Of a stretch of 64,000 nucleotides of DNA, positions 56,051 through 64,000 are shown piece after piece. The notes beneath the pieces were generated by a model, which did not search any database, was not told the origin of the DNA, and saw nothing but the letters and a program-made list of their open reading frames with translations. The DNA is from Luteimonas sp. RC10 (GTDB lineage Bacteria; Pseudomonadota; Gammaproteobacteria; Xanthomonadales; Xanthomonadaceae): positions 535,536-599,535 of the forward strand of contig NZ_JACHYJ010000001.1 in assembly GCF_014192745.1 (NCBI RefSeq), in the 5' to 3' direction. Each line of letters opens with the position of its first letter. Position 1 is the first letter of the stretch. The position numbers and the translations under genes were made by a program.

Positions 56051-57394
56051 ATGAACTCGATCCAAACCCGCGGGTGGACCCCCCGGATGCAGGCAGCGGG
56101 CCCGTCGCTGCTGTGTGCACTTGCCCTGCTCGGCGTATCGACCGGCGCACTGGCCCAGGCCCCCGAGGCTGCGGCCCCGGTGTTCGACAGCGGCAACGTC
56201 GCCTGGATGCTCACCTCGACCTTGCTGGTGCTGTTGATGGTGGTGCCGGGCCTGGCGCTGTTCTACGGCGGCATGGTGCGCGCCAAGAACGTGCTGTCGG
56301 TGCTGGTGCAGGTGCTGGTGGTGTTCTCGGTGGTGATCCTGCTGTGGATCGCCTATGGCTACAGTGCCGCGTTCACCAGCGGCAACGCGTTCTTCGGCTC
56401 GTTCACCGACAAGGCGTTCCTGCGCGGGATCACCCCGCAGAGCGATGCCGGCGGCCTGCCCGAACTGTTGTTCGTGGTGTTCCAGTCGACCTTCGCCGGC
56501 ATCACCGCCGCGCTGGTGATCGGCGCCTTCGCCGAGCGCATCAAGTTCTGTGCGGTGCTGCTGTTCTCGGTGCTGTGGGTGACCTTCGCCTACCTGCCGA
56601 TGGTGCACATGGTGTGGAGCGGCGAAGACGGCTTCCTCGCGCACAAGGGCGTGATCGACTTCGCCGGTGGCACCGTGGTGCACATCAACGCCGGCATCGC
56701 CGGACTGGTCGGCGCCTACTTCGTCGGTCGGCGGCTGGGCTACGGCCGCGAGGCGATCAAGCCGCACAGCGTGCCGTTCACCTTCATCGGCGCTTCGCTG
56801 CTGTGGGTGGGCTGGTTCGGCTTCAATGCCGGCTCGGCGCTGGCCGCCGATGCCAGTGCGGCGCTGGCGATGATCAACACGATGGTGGCCACGGCCGCCG
56901 GCGTGGTCGCCTGGAGCCTGGTCGAAGCGATCAGCAAGGGGCGACCGTCGGCCCTGGGCGCGGCGTCGGGCGCGGTGGCCGGGCTGGTCGGCGTGACGCC
57001 GGCTGCCGGCAGTGTCGGCCCGATCGGCGCGTTGGTGATCGGTGCAGCCGCTGGTGCGGTGTGCGTGTGGGGCGTCAACGGCCTCAAGCGCCTGCTGCGC
57101 GCCGACGACACCGCCGACGTGTTCGGCGTGCACGCGGTCGGCGGCATCGTCGGCGCGATCCTGACCGGCGTCTTCAGCGACGCCTCGCTCGGCGGCACCG
57201 GCATCGAGGGCTCGATCGGTGCTCAGGTCTGGGCGCAGACCTTCAGTGTGCTGTTCACGATTCTCTGGTGCGCCGTCGTCACCACGCTCGCGATCCTGGT
57301 CACGCGCGCGGTGGTCGGCCTGCGCGTGAGCGAGGAGGACGAGCGCCAGGGCCTGGACATCGTCTCGCACGGCGAGTCGGCCTACGAGACCTGA
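56051..57394 (+). CDS. amtB: Ammonium transporter AmtB
   Basis: A 447-aa membrane protein with a signal peptide (GALAQA) and 11 predicted membrane segments. Family motifs include FYGGMVRAKNVLSV, WVTFAYLPMVHMVWSGEDG (first pore His), FAGGTVVHINAGIAGLVGA and VFGVHAVGGIVGAILTG (second pore His). It conducts ammonium across the inner membrane, blocked by GlnK when nitrogen is plentiful. Ends with a strong hairpin. Confidence 0.96.
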   Translation: MNSIQTRGWTPRMQAAGPSLLCALALLGVSTGALAQAPEAAAPVFDSGNVAWMLTSTLLVLLMVVPGLALFYGGMVRAKNVLSVLVQVLVVFSVVILLWIAYGYSAAFTSGNAFFGSFTDKAFLRGITPQSDAGGLPELLFVVFQSTFAGITAALVIGAFAERIKFCAVLLFSVLWVTFAYLPMVHMVWSGEDGFLAHKGVIDFAGGTVVHINAGIAGLVGAYFVGRRLGYGREAIKPHSVPFTFIGASLLWVGWFGFNAGSALAADASAALAMINTMVATAAGVVAWSLVEAISKGRPSALGAASGAVAGLVGVTPAAGSVGPIGALVIGAAAGAVCVWGVNGLKRLLRADDTADVFGVHAVGGIVGAILTGVFSDASLGGTGIEGSIGAQVWAQTFSVLFTILWCAVVTTLAILVTRAVVGLRVSEEDERQGLDIVSHGESAYET

Positions 57395-57410
57395 TCGCGG
57401 TAAGGGACCG

Positions 57411-57443
57411 CGCGGGCGGCAGTGGGGACTGCCGCCCGCGTTT
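57411..57443 (+). terminator. Intrinsic-type terminator after amtB
   Basis: A perfect 12-bp stem (57411-57422 with 57429-57440), 6-nt loop TGGGGA, then TTT. 17 nt after the amtB stop. Confidence 0.7.
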
Positions 57444-57520
57444 GCAGGCAGACGTGATTTGTCCGCTGCGCGGCGGCGGGGCTAGGATGCGGCCCACATG
57501 ACCGGACCTGGCCACTGTCG

Positions 57521-58225
57521 ATGACCGCTGCGCTGCACGTCGCTGTGCTCGAGGACGAGGCCATGTTGCGCGAGCGGATCCTGCTGCCCGGCCTGCAGCG
57601 CTTTGGCTTCGACGCGGTGGGGTTTGCGACCATCGCGGCGTTGCGCGCGCATCTCGATGCGCACCCGGTCGAGCTGGTCGTGCTCGACGTCGGGCTGCCC
57701 GACGGCGACGGCTTCAGCCTGGCACGCGCGCTGCGCGAGACACGGCCCCAGCTGGGGGTGGTGATGCTGACCAGCCGCGCCGAGACCGGCGACCGCGTCC
57801 GCGGCCTGACCGAAGGCGCCGATGCCTATCTGACCAAGCCGATCGAGATCGACCTGCTCGCCGCCACGCTGCACAGCCTCGCGCGGCGCCTGGACACCAT
57901 TGCAACGCCCACCGAGGGACGCGACACGCCCGGCCGATGGCGCTTGAGTGCGGATGGCTGGTGCCTGCTGTCGCCGTCGGGCGGTTCGGCGGCCCTGACC
58001 CAGAGCGAGCGGCGGCTGTGCCGGCGGCTGTTCGACACGCCCGGCGAACTGGTGGCACGCGAAGCGCTGATCGAGGCGTTGACCGATCAGGTGCATGACT
58101 TCGATGCCCACCGCATCGATTCGATGATCCATCGCCTGCGCAGCAAGGCCCGCACGCGCTGCGGCGAAACGCTGCCGCTGACGGCCGTACACGGCCGCGG
58201 CTACCTGCTCACGCCGCAGGACTGA
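57521..58225 (+). CDS. OmpR-type response regulator
   Basis: A 234-aa protein: receiver with EDE at the acidic pocket, phosphoacceptor Asp56 in VVLDVGLPDGDG, TSR and TKPIEIDLL, then a winged-helix output domain with LTQSERRLCRRLFDTPGELV ... RIDSMIHRLRSKA and VHGRGYLL. It overlaps tail to tail by 17 nt with the histidine kinase encoded on the other strand, which is the likely partner. Confidence 0.88.
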   Translation: MTAALHVAVLEDEAMLRERILLPGLQRFGFDAVGFATIAALRAHLDAHPVELVVLDVGLPDGDGFSLARALRETRPQLGVVMLTSRAETGDRVRGLTEGADAYLTKPIEIDLLAATLHSLARRLDTIATPTEGRDTPGRWRLSADGWCLLSPSGGSAALTQSERRLCRRLFDTPGELVAREALIEALTDQVHDFDAHRIDSMIHRLRSKARTRCGETLPLTAVHGRGYLLTPQD

Positions 58226-59561
58226 GCGGCAACGCGATCCGGAACGTGGTGCCGGCGCCCGGCGCGCTGGTCACTGCGATCGTACCGCCGGCGGTGGTCA
58301 CCAGCTCATGCACGACTGCCAGGCCCAGGCCAGTGCCGCTGTCGGCCGGCTTGGTGCTGAAGAACGGTTCGAACACGCGCGCGGCCACCTCGGGCGGCAT
58401 GCCGGCGCCGTCGTCGCGTAGGTCGATCACAACGTGGCCCGCTGCGCATCGCGCCTGGATGTCGAATACGCCCGTGCCATTGATCGCATCGCGTGTATTG
58501 GAGGCCAGGTTGAGCAGCATCAGCTCGAACTGGCTGCGGTCAAACAGGATCGGCAGCGGCGCGGTGTCGCGATCGAAGCGCAGCACGATGCGCGCGTCGA
58601 GCAGTTGCCGCAGCATCGGTTGCAGTGCATCGATCGCTTCGCCGGCATCGAAGACCTCGACCTGCGTCTCGTCGCGGCGACTGAAGCGCAGCAGCCGGCG
58701 GCTGATCGCCATGCCGCGCCGCGCCGAGGCTTCGACCGAGGCCAGGCTGCTCTCCAGCTGCGCGGCGCGCTGGGCATCGCTGCCGCCGTCGTCCTCGTGG
58801 CGTTCGGCCGAAAACCCCGCGATCACCGAGAAGATGTTGTTGAAATCGTGCGCCATGCCGCTGGCCATGCGCTCGGTGATTTCCTTCTTCTGCGCGTGGA
58901 TGAGCTGGGCATGCGTGCGCTCGCGTTCGCGGATCTCCTGCTCGAGCGCCGCGCCGCGTGCATTGGACTCGCGCAGGCTCTCGCGCAGCGCCTCGGTCGT
59001 GCGGTCGATGAGGATGGCGACGAGCAGGTAGGTGAACAGCACCGACGGCAGGTTGTAGAACGCACGCGCCGGCGTCTGCGCAAACAGCACGTGCGCGTCC
59101 TGCACCGCGCCCAGCACCACGCTCGTTGCGAGCAGCGCAAAGCTCGTCCACAGCGCGCGTCGCCCCAGCACCAGCCCGCTGAGCAGCATCACCAGCAATT
59201 GGGCGAGCTGGTCGGGGATCTGCTGCTGCAGGCCGTTGAGCGCCATGTTCACCGCGAACACCGCCAGCAGCACGCCGATCAGCAGCTTGACCGCGAGGCG
59301 GAAGCGACCGCGGCGGATCAGCGCCACGCCGCCCAATGCGATCAGACCGATCGCCAGGCTCATCGCCAGCGACACGACGCTCTGCCACGGCAGCCCTTCG
59401 GCACGCAGCATCGGCCAGCTGGCCACCAGGGCGAAGGCCACCGTCGCCGGCACGGTCACGCCGAGAAACAGCAACAGCGCCTGGATCACGCGCGCATTGC
59501 GCTGGTCGACCGGGTCCATGACCGGTGCGCGATCGAGCCAGCGCAGGAACGGGCGGTACAT
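58209..59561 (-). CDS. Membrane sensor histidine kinase
   Basis: A 450-aa kinase with about five hydrophobic segments (residues 27-185), a coiled linker (ESNARGAALEQEIRERERTHAQ), phosphoacceptor His238 in MASGMAHDFNNIFSVIAGF and a HATPase domain with NLASNTRDAI, RDDGAGMPPEV and SGTGLGLAVVHELV. The H-box with DFNN is like NtrB-related kinases. Start MYRPFLRWLD: a longer frame begins at an ATG upstream but with poor sequence. The 3' end overlaps the response regulator gene. Confidence 0.85.
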   Translation of the reverse strand: MYRPFLRWLDRAPVMDPVDQRNARVIQALLLFLGVTVPATVAFALVASWPMLRAEGLPWQSVVSLAMSLAIGLIALGGVALIRRGRFRLAVKLLIGVLLAVFAVNMALNGLQQQIPDQLAQLLVMLLSGLVLGRRALWTSFALLATSVVLGAVQDAHVLFAQTPARAFYNLPSVLFTYLLVAILIDRTTEALRESLRESNARGAALEQEIRERERTHAQLIHAQKKEITERMASGMAHDFNNIFSVIAGFSAERHEDDGGSDAQRAAQLESSLASVEASARRGMAISRRLLRFSRRDETQVEVFDAGEAIDALQPMLRQLLDARIVLRFDRDTAPLPILFDRSQFELMLLNLASNTRDAINGTGVFDIQARCAAGHVVIDLRDDGAGMPPEVAARVFEPFFSTKPADSGTGLGLAVVHELVTTAGGTIAVTSAPGAGTTFRIALPLSPAA

Positions 59562-59769
59562 GGCGAGTCCGGCGGGCGGTGAGAATCGCGTGATATTCCG
59601 GCGAGAACGTGCGGGTGACAAGAGGCGCCGACGCCTCGTACGGTCGCAGACGGGGACGCCCTATCCGATCTGGATGACAGGGCCAAGACACGGAAAGCCG
59701 GTGGTGGCGGGCGCAAGCCTGCCGCACGACCGCGCTCGCCTTCATGACACGCTGCCGGAGACCTCCGAA

Positions 59770-62700
59770 ATGAACCGCATCTACCGCACCCTCTGGAACG
59801 CCGAGCTCGGCCGCATGGTCGTGGCCTCGGAACTGGCGCGCAGCCGCAGCGGACGCCGCGCAGGCGCATTCGTGGCCGGCCTGGTGCTGGCCCTGCCGCT
59901 GACCGCACTGGCGCAGGCCACCGCCGTCGGCGTGCAGGCCTACAACACACCGGCCGCTGTCGACGCGGACACCGTGGCGCACTACTTCCAGGCCAGCGGC
60001 AGCGCCGACAGCGATGTCGGCGCCTACGTCGAAGGCGACAACGCGCTGGCAGCGGGCGAAGCGGCCTCGGCGATCGGCGCCGGAACGGTCGCGCTGGGCG
60101 CAGGCGCGGTGTCGTATGCGAACAATGCGACGGCGGTCGGTCGCGACAGTCTGGCGGTCGGTGATTCGTCGACTGCGCTCGGTGGCGTCCTCGACATCGA
60201 CTACAGCGCCCTGCCGCGCGGCGTGGTGGTCCACCAGCAGACCGCGGCCTCGGGCCTGGGTGCGACCGCTGCCGGCGCCGGTGCGCAGGCCAACGGCGAC
60301 TTCAATACCGCGATCGGTGCGCAGTCCGAGACCAGTGGCAAGTCGGCCGTTGCGATCGGTGGCATCGTCGACGTGCGCGAAGACGAGATCGGCTCGAACT
60401 TCATGGGCCAGATCCTGCGCAACACCAAGGCAGCCGGCCGCCTGTCGACCGCGATCGGCGGCGGTGCGCAGGCGACCGAATATGCCGCCACCGCGATCGG
60501 TGCATTGGCCGAAGCCACCGCGATCCGCTCGATCGCGATCGGCTATCGGACCCAGGCGACCGCTTATGATGCGACCGCAATCGGCGATCGTGCGCAAGCC
60601 ACGTTCGATTTCACCACGGCGATCGGCTCGGGCGCGCGCGCCAATGCGAAGGGCACCACGGTCGTCGGGTCGAGCGCAAACGCCCTCTATGAGGGCGGTA
60701 CGGCCCTGGGCAATGCGGCGTCGGCCCGCAATGTCAACGCCGTTGCATTGGGGACGGCATCGGCGGCCGCCGGCCAGAACTCGATCGCGATCGGTAACCG
60801 CTCGATGGTCTGGAACGGCGACTTCTTCGCGCCGTCGCCGATCCTGTACCTCAACAGCATCGCCATCGGTGTCGGTACCAACACCTACGGATCGGACTCG
60901 ATCGCGCTGGGCACCTCGGCCATCGTCGGGCGCCAGCAGGCCAATGGGCTGTGGACCGGCGTCGACAACAGCGTCGCCCTGGGCGCGAACTCGTGGGCCA
61001 ACCGCGAGAACACGATCTCGGTCGGCCGTACGGGCGCCGAGCGCCAGATCACCCATGTCGCCGCGGGCACCCAGGCCACCGATGCGGTGAACCTGGCGCA
61101 GTTGCAGGCGGCCACCAATGAATCCCTGCGCTACTTCCAGGCCAGTGGCAGCGCCGATAGCGACGCGGGGGCATTCGTCGACGGTGACGATGCACTGGCC
61201 GCAGGCGAGGCGGCCTCGGCCGTTGGACAAGGTGCAACCGCCGTCGGCGGCGGCGCATTGGCCTACGCCGACACCGCAACCGCGATCGGCAAGGACAGCC
61301 TTGCGACGGGCGCGTCGTCGACGGCGCTCGGCGGCATGTTGCAGCTCGACTACGGTGCGATGGGCGAGTTCGGCGTGGTGCTCGACCAGCAGACCGCCGC
61401 CAACGGGCTGGCAGCGACGGCACTCGGCGCGGGCGCCCGTGCCGACGACGACTTCAACACCGCGATCGGTGCGCAGACCGAGACCAGCGGCAAGTCCGCG
61501 GTCGCGATCGGCGGCATCGTGGATGTGCGCGAAGACCAGCTCGGCGAGGACTTCGCCGGCGTCGAGCTGCAGAACACCCGCGCGGCGGGCCGCCTGTCGA
61601 CGGCGATCGGCGGTGGCGCGCAAGCGACCGACTACGCGGCCACCGCGATCGGCGCACTGGCCGGCGCGAGCGGCATCCGCGCGGTGGCCATCGGCTATGC
61701 CAGCCAGGCGACGGCCTACGACGCGACCGCGATCGGCGACCGCGCCGAGGCGTCGGAAGAATGGGCGACCGCGATCGGCGGCGGCGCACGGGCCACCCAC
61801 GTCCGAGCGACCGCATTGGGCAGCTTCGCCACTGCGATCGCAGCGCAAGCAACGGCCGTCGGCGAGGCCGCGATGGCCAATGGCGTCGGCGCCACGGCGC
61901 TGGGCAGCGGCGCCTGGGCTGCCGCCGAGAACAGCATCTCGATCGGCAAATCCTTCGTGTGGAACAGCAATCCCTGGCGCGAGGAGACCGTCGTGTTCAC
62001 CGACGGCATCGCCATGGGCACCGGCGCCGAGGTGCATGGCAGCCGTTCGATCGCACTGGGCGCCGGCGCAACGGTCGGCGGCTGGACGATGTTGGAAGCC
62101 GACGGCCTGCCCAGCAATATCGACGATGCGGTGGCGCTGGGCGCAGGGTCGATCGCCGATCGCAGCAATACGGTCTCGGTCGGCCGTGTGGGTGCCGAGC
62201 GGCAGATCACCAACGTCGCCGCGGGCACGCAGGCCACCGACGCGGTGAACCTGTCCCAGCTCGAGGCGGTGGCCGCGGATGCCTCGCGCTATCTGCAGGC
62301 CACCGGCAGCGCCGACAGCGATGCCGGCGCCTACGCCGACGGCGAGAACACGCTGGCGGCCGGCGAGGCGGCCGCGGCCGTAGGGACGGGCACCGTCGCG
62401 CTGGGCGCAGGCGCGGTCTCGTATGCGAGCAATGCGACGGCGGTCGGTCGCGACAGTCTGGCGGTCGGTGATTCGTCGACTGCGCTCGGTGGCGTCCTCG
62501 ACATCGACTACAGCGCCCTGCCGCGCGGCGTGGTGGTCCACCAGCAGACCGCGGCCTCGGGCCTGGGCGCGACCGCTGCCGGCGCCGGCGCGCAGGCCAA
62601 CGGCGACTTCAATACCGCGATCGGTGCGCAGTCCGAGACCAGTGGCAAGTCGTCCGTTGCGATCGGTGGCATCGTCGACGTGCGCGAAGACGAGATCGGC

Positions 62701-64000
62701 TCGAACTTCATGGGCCAGATCCTGCGCAACACCAAGGCGCAGGGCCGCCTGTCGACGGCGATCGGCGGCGGTGCGCAGGCGACCGAATATGCCGCCACCG
62801 CGATCGGTGCATTGGCCGAAGCCACCGCGATCCGCTCGATCGCGATCGGCTATCGGACCCAGGCGACCGCTTATGATGCGACCGCGATCGGCGATCGCGC
62901 GCAGGCCATGTTCGATTTCACCACGGCGATCGGCTCGGGTGCGCGCGCCAACGCGAAGGGCACCACGGTCGTCGGGTCGAGCGCAAACGCCCTCTACGAG
63001 GGCGGCACGGCACTGGGCAATGCAGCGTCGGCCCGCAACGTCAACGCCGTCGCCTTGGGGACGGCATCGGCGGCCGCCGGCCAGAACTCGATCGCGATCG
63101 GCAACCGCTCGATGGTCTGGAACGGCGACTTCTTCGCGCCGTCGCCGATCCTGTACCTCAACAGCATCGCCATCGGTGTCGGCACCAATACCTACGGATC
63201 GGACTCGATCGCGCTGGGCACCTCGGCCATCGTCGGCCGCCAGCAGGCCAATGGCCTGTGGACCGGCGTCGACAACAGCGTCGCGCTGGGCGCGAACTCG
63301 CGGGCCAATCGCGAGAACACGATCTCGGTCGGCCGTGCGGGCGCCGAGCGCCAGATCACCAACGTCGCTGCCGGCACCGAATCGACCGATGCGGTGAACC
63401 TGGCCCAGCTCGAGGCGGTCGCTGGCGGCCTGGGCGAGCTCTCGGCCAATGCCGTGGTCTACGACGCCGCCGACAAGGCCCGGCTTTCGCTCGCGGGCGC
63501 TGACGGCACGGTGATCACCAACGTCGCTGCGGGCGACCTCAGCGAAGCCAGCACCGATGCAGTGAATGGCGGTCAGCTGTTCGAGACCAACACGCGCGTG
63601 ACCCAGGTGGAAGGCCGCGTGGACGACCTGGACACGCGCATCGGCGATGTCGCCGGCATCGCGCAGAACGCGGTGGCCTACGATGACGCCGACAAGACGC
63701 GCATCTCGCTGGCTGGTGCCGACGGCACGGTGATCACCAACGTCGCCGCGGGCGATCTCAGCGAAGACAGCACCGATGCAGTGAATGGCGGTCAGCTGTT
63801 CGAGACGAACACGCGCGTGACCGCGGTCGAAGGTCGCGTGGACGATCTGGATACGCGCATCGGCGATGTGGCCGGTATCGCGCAGAACGCGGTGGCCTAC
63901 GACGACGCCGACAAGACGCGCATCTCGCTGGCTGGTGCCGACGGCACGGTGATCACCAACGTCGCCGCGGGCGATCTCAGCGAAGACAGCACCGATGCAG
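59770..64000 (+). CDS. Trimeric autotransporter adhesin (YadA/Hia-like), 5' part
   Basis: The first 1410 codons are open and the gene continues beyond the window. The start carries an extended signal peptide region (MNRIYRTLWNAELGRMVVAS followed by ELARSRSG), then a hydrophobic core and ALAQA near residue 46. The passenger is full of YadA-like head repeats (about 14-16 residues, of the type A-T-A-I-G or S-I-A-I-G), ISVGR neck-like motifs, ERQITNVAAGTQATDAVNL and later TDAVNGGQLFETNTRV stalk/neck units. Surface-exposed trimer, adhesion or autoaggregation. The anchor domain is not in the window. GGAG lies 9 nt before the ATG. Confidence 0.93.
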   Translation, partial: MNRIYRTLWNAELGRMVVASELARSRSGRRAGAFVAGLVLALPLTALAQATAVGVQAYNTPAAVDADTVAHYFQASGSADSDVGAYVEGDNALAAGEAASAIGAGTVALGAGAVSYANNATAVGRDSLAVGDSSTALGGVLDIDYSALPRGVVVHQQTAASGLGATAAGAGAQANGDFNTAIGAQSETSGKSAVAIGGIVDVREDEIGSNFMGQILRNTKAAGRLSTAIGGGAQATEYAATAIGALAEATAIRSIAIGYRTQATAYDATAIGDRAQATFDFTTAIGSGARANAKGTTVVGSSANALYEGGTALGNAASARNVNAVALGTASAAAGQNSIAIGNRSMVWNGDFFAPSPILYLNSIAIGVGTNTYGSDSIALGTSAIVGRQQANGLWTGVDNSVALGANSWANRENTISVGRTGAERQITHVAAGTQATDAVNLAQLQAATNESLRYFQASGSADSDAGAFVDGDDALAAGEAASAVGQGATAVGGGALAYADTATAIGKDSLATGASSTALGGMLQLDYGAMGEFGVVLDQQTAANGLAATALGAGARADDDFNTAIGAQTETSGKSAVAIGGIVDVREDQLGEDFAGVELQNTRAAGRLSTAIGGGAQATDYAATAIGALAGASGIRAVAIGYASQATAYDATAIGDRAEASEEWATAIGGGARATHVRATALGSFATAIAAQATAVGEAAMANGVGATALGSGAWAAAENSISIGKSFVWNSNPWREETVVFTDGIAMGTGAEVHGSRSIALGAGATVGGWTMLEADGLPSNIDDAVALGAGSIADRSNTVSVGRVGAERQITNVAAGTQATDAVNLSQLEAVAADASRYLQATGSADSDAGAYADGENTLAAGEAAAAVGTGTVALGAGAVSYASNATAVGRDSLAVGDSSTALGGVLDIDYSALPRGVVVHQQTAASGLGATAAGAGAQANGDFNTAIGAQSETSGKSSVAIGGIVDVREDEIGSNFMGQILRNTKAQGRLSTAIGGGAQATEYAATAIGALAEATAIRSIAIGYRTQATAYDATAIGDRAQAMFDFTTAIGSGARANAKGTTVVGSSANALYEGGTALGNAASARNVNAVALGTASAAAGQNSIAIGNRSMVWNGDFFAPSPILYLNSIAIGVGTNTYGSDSIALGTSAIVGRQQANGLWTGVDNSVALGANSRANRENTISVGRAGAERQITNVAAGTESTDAVNLAQLEAVAGGLGELSANAVVYDAADKARLSLAGADGTVITNVAAGDLSEASTDAVNGGQLFETNTRVTQVEGRVDDLDTRIGDVAGIAQNAVAYDDADKTRISLAGADGTVITNVAAGDLSEDSTDAVNGGQLFETNTRVTAVEGRVDDLDTRIGDVAGIAQNAVAYDDADKTRISLAGADGTVITNVAAGDLSEDSTDA
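59983..61131 (+). repeat. Adhesin long repeat A (383 codons)
   Basis: Begins YFQASGSADSDVGAY and ends before the next such segment. Its central ~1 kb (about 60084-61080) is nearly identical to repeat C at offset 2307 nt. Confidence 0.85.
61132..62289 (+). repeat. Adhesin long repeat B (386 codons)
   Basis: Same layout as A and C (YFQASGSADSDAGAF start, GGIVDVRED and AAGRLSTAIGGG landmarks), but clearly diverged at base level from both. Confidence 0.85.
62290..63450 (+). repeat. Adhesin long repeat C
   Basis: Starts YLQATGSADSDAGAY. Nearly base-identical to A through about 63387, then diverges into the 219-nt tandem repeats. Confidence 0.85.
63451..64000 (+). repeat. Tandem 219-nt (73-codon) stalk repeats in the adhesin
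   Basis: Units begin at 63451, 63670 and 63889 (the last cut by the window end). Each carries a block like LAGADGTVITNVAAGDLSE, DAVNGGQLFETNTRV and VEGRVDDLDTRIGDVAG. Units 2 and 3 are nearly identical as far as visible. Confidence 0.9.

Noticed and set aside
58540..62541. A 1333-codon minus-strand frame across the kinase and adhesin genes
   Set aside because: It mirrors the codon repeats of the adhesin and shows Arg/Gly/Asp-rich low complexity. The plus-strand adhesin has an ESPR signal and repeated head motifs, so it is the real gene.
60000..63400. Regularly spaced short repeats in the last 4 kb that could look like a CRISPR array
   Set aside because: The repeats are in frame, vary in sequence, and encode YadA-type head and stalk motifs; there are no constant repeat/unique spacer units and no cas genes.

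Overview
This 64-kb window is GC-rich (about two thirds G+C by eye), densely coding chromosomal DNA from a gammaproteobacterium that looks like a member of the Lysobacteraceae/Xanthomonadaceae (Luteimonas/Lysobacter/Xanthomonas type). The reasons are the order rpmH-rnpA-yidC-mnmE facing dnaA-dnaN-recF-gyrB, the TPR-tonB-exbB-exbD-exbD cluster just beyond gyrB, and the overall protein style. No tRNA, rRNA, CRISPR array, insertion sequence or prophage was seen. The window spans the replication origin.

Layout. 1-10 kb: the start of an M3 peptidase lipoprotein (dcp type), an acyltransferase, arfB, truC, a large secreted M16 peptidase, a small lipoprotein, panE, a lower-GC DUF3800 gene, and an ABC-2 exporter pair. 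10-16.5 kb: ferredoxin-NADP reductase, an M50-like membrane protease, then a compact unit (membrane protein, XRE regulator, hydrolase lipoprotein, NatA/NatB-like exporter) preceded by a perfect palindromic operator. 16.5-21.5 kb (minus): a TonB-C-domain lipoprotein, mnmE, yidC, rnpA, rpmH. 21.7-29 kb: dnaA, oriC with DnaA boxes and an AT-rich stretch, dnaN, recF, gyrB, and six parS-like 16-mers spread over 1.9 kb, two of them inside recF. 29-34 kb: an M48 lipoprotein, a TPR protein and the tonB-exbB-exbD-exbD energy-transduction operon, closed by a strong terminator.

34-48 kb: pdxJ with a small membrane protein, cardiolipin synthase, a radical SAM protein, a histidine kinase with an Rcp1-like receiver, a 2OG-Fe(II) oxygenase overlapping fbp, an aromatic aminotransferase, a Tat-exported carotenoid-oxygenase-family enzyme paired with a DUF2141 protein, and a LuxR-type two-component system. 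48-57.5 kb: adhP behind a perfect FNR/ANR-type box, a TonB-dependent receptor, phhA divergent from an Lrp/AsnC regulator, and a nitrogen-assimilation region (glnA with a sigma-54 promoter and two NtrC-type sites, a TorF-like porin, glnK, amtB).

57.5-64 kb: an OmpR-like response regulator and a histidine kinase overlapping tail to tail, then the first 1410 codons of a trimeric autotransporter adhesin (ESPR signal, YadA-like head and neck motifs). The adhesin holds three ~1.15-kb repeats, the first and third of which are nearly identical. It runs off the window.

The most noteworthy signals are the parS cluster with two sites encoded inside recF, the non-adjacent near-identical repeats in the adhesin, the self-contained XRE/hydrolase/ABC operon with its operator, the TonB-domain lipoprotein, an orphan intrinsic terminator suggesting a small RNA next to the DUF3800 gene, and the clearly readable glnA and adhP control regions.
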